Shown: positions 49,599-57,748 of the stretch, piece by piece
Layout of the letters: each line of letters starts with the position of its first letter
How positions within the stretch are numbered: position 1 is the stretch's first letter
Assembly (NCBI RefSeq): GCF_012910705.2
Contig: NZ_WTVG02000040.1
Span: 1-64,000, forward strand
Source: Aromatoleum anaerobium
GTDB lineage: Bacteria > Pseudomonadota > Gammaproteobacteria > Burkholderiales > Rhodocyclaceae
Reading direction: 5' to 3'
Length of the DNA stretch: 64,000 bases
Program-made: the position numbers and the translations under genes
Notes under the pieces: generated by a model
Database searches by the model: none
What the model was told of the DNA's origin: nothing
What the model saw: only the letters and a program-made list of their open reading frames with translations

Positions 49599-49618
49599 TT
49601 GTGTTGCCATGTACACAA
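49599..49618. promoter_or_regulatory. Putative operator of the toxin-antitoxin pair
   Basis: A perfect inverted repeat TTGTGT-N8-ACACAA overlaps the region just upstream of the antitoxin start. A possible -10 box (TAGTAT, minus strand, about 49624-49629) lies next to it. Ribbon-helix-helix antitoxins repress their own promoter from such sites. Confidence 0.6.
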
Positions 49619-49700
49619 CTGAATACTAGCACGAAAAATTGGGAGAAAAGGACTTTGAAGAACACCCCCGGCACGGCCCGGATCGAAGACGACAAGGCGC

Positions 49701-52700
49701 TCAAGCCGGTGATCGCAGCGCGCGAAGCTCCAGCCAGCCAGCCCCTTGCGCGCGGGCGATCTCGACGGCACGGCGCAAGGAAACGGCGGCGGCTTCGCTT
49801 TCCCCGCTGCGATAGGCCAGCTCGCCGTCGACGCGCCACAGTTCGGCCTCGAGATAGCGCTGGTTGCAGCGCTGTGTCCATGCGAGCGCCTCGCGGGTGG
49901 CGGCGCGTCCCTCGCGGAACTCGCCAAGCATGCCGCGCGCCCGGCCGAGGAGAAGGAGGGTGTAGGTCAGATGAAGCGTTTCGCCTTCGGCACGCGAGCG
50001 GGCCACCGCGCGCAGGATCGTCTCGAGGCCCGCGGCCGATCCCGCGCACACGTCGAGCCAGCCCCGGAGGGCATCCAGGACGACCGCGAGGTAGCGGTCC
50101 GAAAAGCGCTTCCATAGACGGTCCGCGTCCGCGAGAAGCTCGGCGAGGCGGGCGAGATCCTCGGCTTCGGCCGCGATGATCGCCGCGTAAGTGGTGACGT
50201 ACCCCAAAGTCATCAGATGATCGAGGCCGGCGGCGATCGCGAGCGCCGATCGGGCGGTCTCGTCGGCGCGGCCGGGATCTCCGGCCCACAGCTCGACCCA
50301 GGCCCGCCGCACGAGGCACACCGCCTTCGGGTCCTGGGCGTACAAGGCCAGATGCTCGTCGCGATGGGAAACGTCGTAGGCCTCGACCGCGCCATCGAGC
50401 CAGTGGCGGGCGCTGGTCAGATCGCCGCGCCAGAACGCGCTCACGCCGAGGAGATAGCGGCCTTCGGTCCGGGCGACCGGATCATGACTCTCATGCTCGA
50501 GCAGCGCCCGCGCGAGTTCATCGCAGTCGTCGAAGCGGCAGCCCTGCAGCCGGGCGAGGCCGAGACCACGGAGGATCGGCGGCGCCACGGGTCGGCGAAG
50601 CTTGCGGCACAGCGACAGGGCGCGCTCGTAGAGTTGGTGCGCCCCCCTGGAGCCGTACCCGTCGAGGGCAACAAGCGGGGACCCGAGGGCGATCCGGAGG
50701 TCGAGTTCGAGCGCGTCGCGCTCGGCTGACGGTGGCAATTCGGCGAGCAGCGCGAGCGCGCGCTGAAACAGGGTGACCGCTTCGTCGACGGCCGACACCG
50801 CCACTGCCCGGGCCCCCGCCGCGCGATAGGCGTCGATGGCCGGTTCGACCATGCCGGCCTGGTCGTAGTGGGCGGCCAGCTGCGGGCTCGCCGCGTCGAG
50901 GTCTTTGTGGCGCCCGACCGCGATCGCCGCGGCGACGGCGCGATGGAGCTGGCGTCGACGCGCCGGGCTGACCATCTCCAGCGCGACGGCGCGAAGCTTG
51001 TCGTGAGTGAAATCGTACGTCAGCCCCTGTTCGCGAATGATCCGGCGACGCCAGAGTTCGTCGACGTGATCAACGAGCTCGTGCTCATCGGTCCCGGTGG
51101 CCGAGGCCAGCAGACCGACCGAGAAGGGCCGGCCGATGACGGCCGCCACTTCGGCGAGTTGCCGAGCGCCGTCAGTGAGTTGGCCCAGTCGGGCGCGCAG
51201 CACCGCCCGCATCGTCGGGGTGAGCACTGCCTGACCGCCGTCTGCCGAGATCCCGGCTCGGAGCGCTTCGATGACAAAGAGGGGATTGCCTTCCGTCTCG
51301 CGCCACAGTCGTGCCGCCAGCTTTGGGTCGAGCGTGGCCTCGGCGCGCAGCTGGGCAGCGAGCGTCACAGTGGTGGTTTCGTCGAGTCGGTCGAGTGGCA
51401 CGGTGGTCATTGCCTGATCGTGGCCCAAGGCGTCGACGAGCCCAACGAGGGGATGCTGCGGTGGAAGCTCCTCCCAGCGCACGGTACCGACGATCAGGAC
51501 CGGTGCCGTCTGTCCGGCACGGACAACGAACCCGATCAACTCGATGGTTTCGGCGTCACACCACTGCAGATCGTCGATGATCAACAAGCGCGGCCGATCG
51601 CCGGCGACAATCGCCCGGCCCACCGCGTCGAACAGCCGATGGCGCTGGGCCGGATCGCCCGACCGGCGCCGTTCAGACGGCCGGGAAGCGTCGCGGAGCT
51701 CGGGCAGCAAACGCGCGAGCTCGGCCCGCCAGACCGCGTCGAGCGTGTCGAGGTGGCTTCGGATGGCGTCCGACCGGAGCAGGTCGATGACGGGACCCCA
51801 TGGCAGTCTGCCCGCAGCCTCGTAGGCACGCGCCGCGGCCACTCCGTGCCCCTCTGCCCGAACGTGGCGGCCGAGTTCGAGGGCGAGACGGGATTTTCCG
51901 ATTCCCGCTTCCCCGGTCACCAGCACGAAATGTGTCCCCCTCTCCCGCGCGGCGTTCCATGCCGCGACAAGCTGCTTCCATTCGAGCTCGCGGCCGACGA
52001 AAGGCGATTCGGCGACGGGCAGGTCCTTGCCCCGCACTTCGTCGCGGTCGAGCGTGCCGGCCCGGAGCTGTCGGTACAGCGACCCGATCCCCTCGCCCGG
52101 TGCCACCCCGAGCTCGCGCTCGAGCACCTCCGCGTAGCGGTGGTAGGCGCGCAACGCCGCGGCTCGATCGCCAAGCGCGAGGTGTGCTGTCATCTGAAAT
52201 CGAACGGCCGCTTCGTCGGTCGGCTCCAGGCCGATGATGCGTTGGGCATGCCTGAGCGTGGCTTCGTGGTCGCCGCGCCCCGCCGCCTCTTCGGTCAGCC
52301 GCACGAAGGCCCGATACGCCTCGGCGCGAAGTGTCGCTCGCTCATCAACGACACAGTCGTCATAACAGGCGGGAAGGAGATCGCCCCCATAGAGGCGCGC
52401 GGCGAGCGCGAAAGCACCGGCCGCCACGGCATCCCGGAACCTCAGCACATCGACCTCGCTCGGCCCGGTCGCGATCCACCGCACCGTCTCGTGGTCGATG
52501 TCGACGAACTCGCCGCTCTCGGGAAGGGCATGACGGAAGTCGTGGAGCAGCTTTCTGAGGTTGGTGCGCGCCTGCGCTTCGTCGGAGTCGGGCCACAGCT
52601 CGAACGCGAGTCGTGCGCGGTGCTGCGGGCTTCGCCGCAACGCGATCAACGCCAGAAACCGTTGCAGGCGAAGCGAGTCGAAGGCGCGCAGACGCCGACC

Positions 52701-52787
52701 GTCCAGGATGATCTCGACCGCACCGAGAAGTCGGATCTGTAACCGCGCCGGCCGCTCGCCACCGACCCCGCTCGTGGCACTCGCCAT
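49701..52787 (-). CDS. SARP/BTAD-type transcriptional regulator with AAA ATPase and TPR region
   Basis: Protein of 1028 residues; GAGGAG lies 6 bases before the chosen ATG (MASATSG). Order: OmpR-type winged helix (about 17-95; 'LQIRLLGAVEIILDGRRLRA'), bacterial transcriptional activation domain (about 110-245; 'DVLRFRDAVAAGAFALAARL'), AAA/STAND-type ATPase with Walker A GEAGIGKS (292-299) and Walker B 'RLLIIDDLQW', then a long helical TPR-like region. The layout is that of AfsR/SARP regulators best known from actinomycetes. Signal unknown. The flavoprotein gene beyond the toxin-antitoxin pair is a possible target. Confidence 0.88.
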   Translation of the reverse strand: MASATSGVGGERPARLQIRLLGAVEIILDGRRLRAFDSLRLQRFLALIALRRSPQHRARLAFELWPDSDEAQARTNLRKLLHDFRHALPESGEFVDIDHETVRWIATGPSEVDVLRFRDAVAAGAFALAARLYGGDLLPACYDDCVVDERATLRAEAYRAFVRLTEEAAGRGDHEATLRHAQRIIGLEPTDEAAVRFQMTAHLALGDRAAALRAYHRYAEVLERELGVAPGEGIGSLYRQLRAGTLDRDEVRGKDLPVAESPFVGRELEWKQLVAAWNAARERGTHFVLVTGEAGIGKSRLALELGRHVRAEGHGVAAARAYEAAGRLPWGPVIDLLRSDAIRSHLDTLDAVWRAELARLLPELRDASRPSERRRSGDPAQRHRLFDAVGRAIVAGDRPRLLIIDDLQWCDAETIELIGFVVRAGQTAPVLIVGTVRWEELPPQHPLVGLVDALGHDQAMTTVPLDRLDETTTVTLAAQLRAEATLDPKLAARLWRETEGNPLFVIEALRAGISADGGQAVLTPTMRAVLRARLGQLTDGARQLAEVAAVIGRPFSVGLLASATGTDEHELVDHVDELWRRRIIREQGLTYDFTHDKLRAVALEMVSPARRRQLHRAVAAAIAVGRHKDLDAASPQLAAHYDQAGMVEPAIDAYRAAGARAVAVSAVDEAVTLFQRALALLAELPPSAERDALELDLRIALGSPLVALDGYGSRGAHQLYERALSLCRKLRRPVAPPILRGLGLARLQGCRFDDCDELARALLEHESHDPVARTEGRYLLGVSAFWRGDLTSARHWLDGAVEAYDVSHRDEHLALYAQDPKAVCLVRRAWVELWAGDPGRADETARSALAIAAGLDHLMTLGYVTTYAAIIAAEAEDLARLAELLADADRLWKRFSDRYLAVVLDALRGWLDVCAGSAAGLETILRAVARSRAEGETLHLTYTLLLLGRARGMLGEFREGRAATREALAWTQRCNQRYLEAELWRVDGELAYRSGESEAAAVSLRRAVEIARAQGAGWLELRALRSPA

Positions 52788-52836
52788 AGGGCTCCTCTGG
52801 CTGCGCTCGCCCTGTCCGGTCGCGGACCTTCCCGGC

Positions 52837-53043
52837 TCACGGGCTTTCGTTCTTCCCCTTGTCGTCCCGCCCGCCAGTTTCCCCGGTCTTCGGCGCGACC
52901 GGGTCGCGTTTCGGGGACACGGCCGGCGGATCGCTCGCCGGGAAACTCTCTTCGCTCGACTCGTCGATAAGATCCTCGACATGCGAATCCTTCGGCTTGT
53001 GCACCGAAGGATCGGTGTACGGTTTCTGTGGGGTGGTGGTCAT
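52837..53043 (-). CDS. Small acidic hypothetical protein
   Basis: Protein of 68 residues; AAGGAGA precedes the ATG. It is hydrophilic, rich in Pro, Asp, Glu and Lys, with no fold signature. The central segment DLIDESSEESFPASDPPAV is a motif I associate with small conserved proteobacterial proteins of unknown function. It is probably intrinsically disordered. It lies between the BTAD regulator and mgtC on the same strand. Confidence 0.7.
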   Translation of the reverse strand: MTTTPQKPYTDPSVHKPKDSHVEDLIDESSEESFPASDPPAVSPKRDPVAPKTGETGGRDDKGKNESP

Positions 53044-53136
53044 GGAAATCTCCTTGTTGAACACGATCACGGACGCCCCCATACGACGCCGGGCCGGGCG
53101 GGGGGTTCCACGGCCAAACCGGACGGATGGAATGGC

Positions 53137-53616
53137 TCAGGGACGGTCGTTCCCTTCGGTGTCGGTCCAGATTTCGATCTGGCGCAGCACCGAAAGCACG
53201 ATCCACGTGATCACGGTCGCGGCGATCGCAACGCCGAAACGTCCCAGCCCGATCGTCACGCCGATCGCGGACGTCATCCATATCCCTGCGGCAGTCGTCA
53301 GTCCGCGGATGTTGTTTTCCCGTTCGCGTTTCAGGATCGCGCCCGCGCCGAGGAAACCGATGCCGGTAACCAAGCCCTGGATGACGCGCGACAGGCCGGA
53401 GCTGTCCATGCCTCCCTCCACCGCCGCGATGACGAACAGCGTCGAGCCGGACGCGACGAGGATATGCGTGCGCAATCCGGCGGCCTTTCCCGCGCGTTCG
53501 CGCTGCATGCCGATGACGGCGCCGCACAGCAGCGCGACCATCAGGCGCAACACCGGCCTGACGAGTTCATGAAACCCGCCCAGCCCGGCAGTGAGTTCGG
53601 CGAGGATCGTATCCAA
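53137..53616 (-). CDS. MgtC/SapB-family membrane protein
   Basis: Protein of 159 residues from a TTG start; GGAGG stands 5 bases before it and the protein then begins (M)DTILAELTAG, as in the family. An upstream ATG lacks such a site. Membrane helices at about 25-40, 50-65, 75-95 and 118-140 carry the hallmark segments 'CGAVIGMQRERAGKAAGLRT', 'HILVASGSTLFVI' and 'GLVTGIGFLGAGAI'. MgtC-like proteins modulate ATP synthase and magnesium homeostasis and matter in stress survival. A near-consensus sigma-54 promoter lies about 77 bases upstream. Confidence 0.9.
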   Translation of the reverse strand: MDTILAELTAGLGGFHELVRPVLRLMVALLCGAVIGMQRERAGKAAGLRTHILVASGSTLFVIAAVEGGMDSSGLSRVIQGLVTGIGFLGAGAILKRERENNIRGLTTAAGIWMTSAIGVTIGLGRFGVAIAATVITWIVLSVLRQIEIWTDTEGNDRP

Positions 53617-53692
53617 GACGGCCTCCGTGGCCCCGCGGATGCGCGGCGCGCGGAAGGCGTGCAGCCCGCATGCATGTGGCACGCACCGACGA

Positions 53693-53707
53693 GCAATTGC
53701 GGTGCCT
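53693..53707 (-). promoter_or_regulatory. Putative sigma-54 promoter of mgtC
   Basis: Minus strand reads AGGCACCGCAATTGC followed by T. GGCAC and TTGC match the -24/-12 consensus exactly, with correct spacing. The predicted start near 53681 is about 65 bases before the TTG codon. Confidence 0.65.
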
Positions 53708-53744
53708 CGCGCCGTCGTCGCCCGGAGGCGTCCTCAACGCGTCC

Positions 53745-54308
53745 TCAACGCGGCCGCAGCAGTGACGGCGGCTCCGGCTCGGGCGGGCGTGGCGCCAGCC
53801 GCAGGGTCTCGCGCTCCGCCTCGCGCGCTTCCCGCGCCAGCGCCCGCAAGCACAGCGCGACGGTGCCGGCGAACACCTCGTCGTAGCACGGAAACGCGCC
53901 GCTCGCCGCGACGACGATGCCGTCGAGGCACACGCCACCGGCGAGCAGCGTGTCGCCGGTGCGCAGCAGGTGCGGGAACTGCTGCTGCACGACGCGGCCG
54001 TCCCTGCCGGTTGTCCAGCTCAGCCGCGCCTTGGCGCGCGCGAACGCGGCGTAGTCGGCGTCCCACGCGGCGCGATCGCCGAACGCGTGCTCGTGCAGAA
54101 TCGCCTCCTCGAACGACGCGGTGCCGGGCGCTCGGGCCGGGTCCATGACGACGACGTGGAGAAAACCGCTGCCGACGACGCTGCGGTCACGCATCGCGTG
54201 CTCGATCATCGGGGCCGCCAGGGCGATCGCCCGGCGGGCCGCGGCAGGCGTGAGGTAGTGGCTGCCGGCGCCAGGGGCGGCGGGCGCATCTTCATTCAGT
54301 GTCGTCAT
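53745..54308 (-). CDS. GlcG/HbpS-like protein
   Basis: Protein of 187 residues. The pattern 'YLTPAAARRAIALAAPMIEH', 'AFARAKARLS' and 'LLAGGVCLDGIVVAASGAFP' resembles the GlcG/HbpS family, small proteins that bind haem or cobalamin-like ligands or assist diol dehydratases. The N-terminal 20 residues and a Pro-rich tail are extra. GGAG precedes the ATG at 11 bases. It follows the ABC-fusion gene by 60 bases and may be its operon partner. The family call is moderate. Confidence 0.6.
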   Translation of the reverse strand: MTTLNEDAPAAPGAGSHYLTPAAARRAIALAAPMIEHAMRDRSVVGSGFLHVVVMDPARAPGTASFEEAILHEHAFGDRAAWDADYAAFARAKARLSWTTGRDGRVVQQQFPHLLRTGDTLLAGGVCLDGIVVAASGAFPCYDEVFAGTVALCLRALAREAREAERETLRLAPRPPEPEPPSLLRPR

Positions 54309-54368
54309 GTCGGGCTGCTCCGGGGTGGGTTTCGGGGAAAGCGCTCGGGCTGCCGCCAAGCGCGAAAG

Positions 54369-57098
54369 TCATGGCGGCGGTTCGAGGGCCGGTGGCGCAG
54401 GCGAAGGCGAAGGAGAATCGGCGCGCCGTCCGGCAAGGTTCGCGATCACGGCGACGAGCTCGTCGCCGTCGACGGGCTTGGCGATGCACACCTGGAACCC
54501 GGCGAGCATCGCGCGCATGCGGTGATCACCGCGATAGGCGCTCAGCGCGATCGCGGGCAGACGGTCGGCGAGGCCGAACTCGTGCTCCACCTCGAAGCGG
54601 CGCAGCTGCCGGATCACCTCGTAGCCGTCCTCGTCGCCGAGCGCGACATCGCAGACCAGGATGTCCGGCCACCTGGAACGCGGCAGCGCGAACAGCCACT
54701 GGAGCGCCGCGGCGCCGGACGGGTTGGAACGCGACAACGCGCCGTGCCGGTTCAGCAGCGCCTCGAGCTGCGCCCGTATTTCGGCGTTGTCATCGACGAC
54801 CAGCACGTTGATTCCTGAAATCGACGGCACCGCGAGCGCCGGGGTGCCCACGACAGGCGCTGCGCCGCCGTCCGCTGCGGCGACGCCGAGCGCTGGCGCC
54901 CCCCGCAGCGGAAACTCGACGATCGCCCGCACGTCCCCGTCCGGGTCACGCCGCAGCTCGATCGTGCCGTGGTGCTGCTCGACGATCGCGCGGATCGTCG
55001 TCAGGTCGAGCGGCGGCACCCCGGCGGCTGGCGGAGGTTCGGCGTCGGCCGTCTTTCCGGCGTGAATGAAGCTCACGCGCAGGCGCTCACCGACGCGCTC
55101 GATGCGCCACTCGGCGCGTCCTCCCGGCGACGTGGAGGCGATCGCGTTCTCGGCCAGCGCCCACATCACCTGCTGCAGCAGCCCCGGATCGCCGGTGATG
55201 CGCACCGGGTCGGCGGTAATCGTGCTGTAGAAGCCGATGCCGCGCGCGTCGATCGCGGCGCGCAGGCCATCGACGACGCCGGCGAGCAGCGCGACGAGGT
55301 TGATCTGCTGCGTCGCAAGGCCCCGTTCGGCGCGCTCGACTTCCTGCTGCTGGCGCTGCAGTTGCCACAGCTGCGCGTAGATCCCGCCCTGGCGCAACAG
55401 GTGGTCGTGCGAGCCGCGCTCGACGACACGGCCGTGTTCGAGCACGAGGATCTCGTCCGCGTCGACGACCGTCGACAGGCGGTGCGCGATGATCAGCGTC
55501 GTGCGCGTCTTCGCCAGCCGGTCGAGCTCGTCCTGGATCGCCCGCTCGGAGCGCGTGTCGAGCGCCGACGTCGCTTCGTCGAACACCAGGATCGGCGGAT
55601 TCTTGAGGATCGCGCGCGCGATCGCGATGCGCTGCTTTTCGCCCCCCGACAGCATCACTCCGCGTTCACCGACTTCGGTGTCGTACTGGTTCGGCAACGC
55701 CGAGATGAAATCGTGCACGTGGGCGGCCTTCGCCGCGTCGATCACCTCGGCGAGCGACGCGCCGGGGCGCCCGTAGGCGATGTTGTACGCGACAGTGTCG
55801 TTGAACAGGATCGTGTCCTGCGGCACGATGCCGAGCGCCGCGCGCAGGCTGCGCAGCGAGACCTCGCGGATGTCGACGCCGTCGATGAGGATGCGCCCGC
55901 CGCCGACCTCGTAGAAGCGGAACAGCAGCCGCGCCAGCGTCGATTTGCCCGAACCGCTGCCGCCGACGACCGCCACCGTGCCGCCGGGCGAGATCGTGAA
56001 GCTCACGTCCCGCAGGATCTGCCGGTTCGGCTCGTAGCCAAAGTCGAGGTGCTCGAAGCGCACCTCGCCGCGCGAAACCGCGAGGTCCGCCGCCTGCGCG
56101 ATTTCGCCGATTTCGGGCTTCTGTTCGAGCAGGCGCAGCATTTTCTCGGCGTTGACCGCCGCGTCGCGGGTCTGGCGAAAGACGAAACCGAGCGAGTTCA
56201 GCGGCAGGCAGATCTGGATCACGTAGGCGTTGACCAGCACCAGGTCGCCAACCGACATCGAGCCCTGCACGACGTTCTGCGCCGCGAGCAGCATCACGCT
56301 GGCGACGCCGACCGCGATGATCGCGCTCTGGCCGATATGCAGCATCGACAACGCCTTCTGGTTCTTGACGCCGACGTCGACCCAGTCGTCGAGGATGGTG
56401 CCGAAGCGCCGCTGCTCGTAGCGCTCGTTGGTGTAGTACTTGACCGTCTCGTGGTTCAGCAGGCTGTCGACGAGCCGCCCGTTGGCGCTCGAATCGAGCT
56501 CGTTGAGCGCGCGCTGGTAGATCGCCCGGCGCTCGGTGAACAGCACCGTGAAGCTCGCATAGACGAGAAAGGTCGCGAGGATGACGCCGGTGAACCAGTC
56601 GCTGTAGTTCAGCGTCATGATCACGATCACCGCGATGATCTCGACCATCGTCGGCAGGATCGTGAACAGCCCGACACCCAGTAAAAAACCGATCCCCGCC
56701 GTGCCGCGCTCGACGTCGCGCGTGACGCCGCCCATGCGGCGCTTGGCATGGAAACGCGAGCTGAGGCGGTGCAGGTGCTGGAACACGTCGAGGAGGAATC
56801 CCGACACCGTCTTCTGCGTGACGCGCACAAACACGACGTCGCGCACTTCGCTGAAGAACGTGCCGAGAAAGCGCAGCAGCGCGTAGCCGAGCAGGAGGAA
56901 AACCGGCAGAACGGCGACCGGTGCATCGCCCAGGCTGTCGATGATCGCTTTCAGCGCCAGCGGCACCGAGACCGCGGCGAGCTTCGCGAGGACGACCAGG
57001 CCGAGCGCAGCCGCAGTGCGCTGCGGATAGCGGAGCACCGCTGCCGACAGCAGGCGCAGGACGAAGCCGCGCGTCGAGGGCGGCGAGGAAGCTCTCAT
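54369..57098 (-). CDS. ABC exporter (Atm1/HMT-type) fused to kinase-type ATPase and receiver domains
   Basis: Protein of 909 residues. Residues about 15-320 are a six-helix exporter domain; 345-575 a nucleotide-binding domain with Walker A GGSGSGKS (379-386), signature LSGGE (483-487), Walker B ILVFDE (503-508) and H-loop His539, closest in style to Atm1/heavy-metal-tolerance exporters. A coiled linker (576-595) leads to a GHKL/histidine-kinase-like ATPase domain (about 595-732; 'LLQQVMWALAENAIASTSPG') with a recognisable N box but degraded glycine boxes and no phospho-acceptor histidine. Residues 763-888 are a receiver domain with Asp769, Asp770, probable phospho-site Asp817 and Lys874. The start follows a terminator and has a weak ribosome site; a longer start would overlap the PRC gene. 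Confidence 0.9.
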   Translation of the reverse strand: MRASSPPSTRGFVLRLLSAAVLRYPQRTAAALGLVVLAKLAAVSVPLALKAIIDSLGDAPVAVLPVFLLLGYALLRFLGTFFSEVRDVVFVRVTQKTVSGFLLDVFQHLHRLSSRFHAKRRMGGVTRDVERGTAGIGFLLGVGLFTILPTMVEIIAVIVIMTLNYSDWFTGVILATFLVYASFTVLFTERRAIYQRALNELDSSANGRLVDSLLNHETVKYYTNERYEQRRFGTILDDWVDVGVKNQKALSMLHIGQSAIIAVGVASVMLLAAQNVVQGSMSVGDLVLVNAYVIQICLPLNSLGFVFRQTRDAAVNAEKMLRLLEQKPEIGEIAQAADLAVSRGEVRFEHLDFGYEPNRQILRDVSFTISPGGTVAVVGGSGSGKSTLARLLFRFYEVGGGRILIDGVDIREVSLRSLRAALGIVPQDTILFNDTVAYNIAYGRPGASLAEVIDAAKAAHVHDFISALPNQYDTEVGERGVMLSGGEKQRIAIARAILKNPPILVFDEATSALDTRSERAIQDELDRLAKTRTTLIIAHRLSTVVDADEILVLEHGRVVERGSHDHLLRQGGIYAQLWQLQRQQQEVERAERGLATQQINLVALLAGVVDGLRAAIDARGIGFYSTITADPVRITGDPGLLQQVMWALAENAIASTSPGGRAEWRIERVGERLRVSFIHAGKTADAEPPPAAGVPPLDLTTIRAIVEQHHGTIELRRDPDGDVRAIVEFPLRGAPALGVAAADGGAAPVVGTPALAVPSISGINVLVVDDNAEIRAQLEALLNRHGALSRSNPSGAAALQWLFALPRSRWPDILVCDVALGDEDGYEVIRQLRRFEVEHEFGLADRLPAIALSAYRGDHRMRAMLAGFQVCIAKPVDGDELVAVIANLAGRRADSPSPSPAPPALEPPP

Positions 57099-57153
57099 CG
57101 GGGCTACGGTCGCCTGCTTGGCGCCCCGCGCTGAGGGAGGCCGATCGTTCGGC

Positions 57154-57192
57154 AAAAAACAGGGCCGGGGCGAAATTCCGCCGCCGGCCCTG
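57154..57192 (-). terminator. Strong terminator between the PRC gene and the ABC-fusion gene
   Basis: On the minus strand: stem CAGGGCCGG / CCGGCCCTG with a GC-rich loop followed by six T. It lies 16 bases after the PRC-barrel gene stop, so the fusion gene needs its own promoter or read-through. Confidence 0.9.
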
Positions 57193-57207
57193 GCCCTCAG
57201 GCAGGGG

Positions 57208-57675
57208 TCAGTGGCTCGGAGGCTGCCAGTAGTTCCGCTGGCCGTAATAGGCGTGTATTTCACTCGCCCACGTGGTGTCGGCCATGCTCGGCCAGTGGTC
57301 CTTGTCGAACCCCGGAGCGTTCTTCAGCCGTTCGGCGTCCACGTCGAGGATGAAGCACTTGCGGTCCGTGTCGAGCGTCAAGGCGCCCCACGGGATCGCA
57401 AAGAGCTTGCGGCCGAGGCCGAGAAAACCGCCCGTGGACAGCACCGCGTACGCGACCCGGCCGCTTTGCACGTCGATCATGACCTCCTTGATGTTGCCCA
57501 GGTCTTCCCCGGCGCGATTGACGACGTCGTCGCCTTCCAGCGTGCTCGCCGCCATGACCTCGGGGCCGGGTCCGCTGTGGTCTTCATTTCCCGAGCCGAC
57601 GATGTCGGCGTGTTGGGTGCTAGTGGTGGTGGTAGTGCCGGTAGTGGTGGTGCCGGGAGGATTGATGCTTGCCAT
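57208..57675 (-). CDS. PRC-barrel domain protein
   Basis: Protein of 155 residues; AGGAG lies 9 bases before the ATG. A Thr-rich N-terminal tail (about 10-25) precedes the PRC-barrel domain ('LEGDDVVNRAGEDLGNIKEV', 'GFLGLGRKLFAIPWGALTLD'). PRC-barrel proteins of this size are common in osmotic and general stress clusters; the molecular role is unclear. It follows the BON gene by 73 bases containing a hairpin, and ends at a strong terminator. Confidence 0.88.
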   Translation of the reverse strand: MASINPPGTTTTGTTTTTSTQHADIVGSGNEDHSGPGPEVMAASTLEGDDVVNRAGEDLGNIKEVMIDVQSGRVAYAVLSTGGFLGLGRKLFAIPWGALTLDTDRKCFILDVDAERLKNAPGFDKDHWPSMADTTWASEIHAYYGQRNYWQPPSH

Positions 57676-57716
57676 GTCATTACTCCTTTTGGATGAAGGT
57701 TCCACGATGAAGACGA

Positions 57717-57738
57717 CCGGACGCCGGGCGGCGTCCGG
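57717..57738. repeat. Perfect 9-bp hairpin between the BON and PRC genes
   Basis: The arms CCGGACGCC and GGCGTCCGG flank a GGGC loop. No T run follows in either direction, so it may be an mRNA-processing or attenuating hairpin that sets relative expression of the two genes. Confidence 0.6.
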
Positions 57739-57748
57739 CCGGCGCTGC

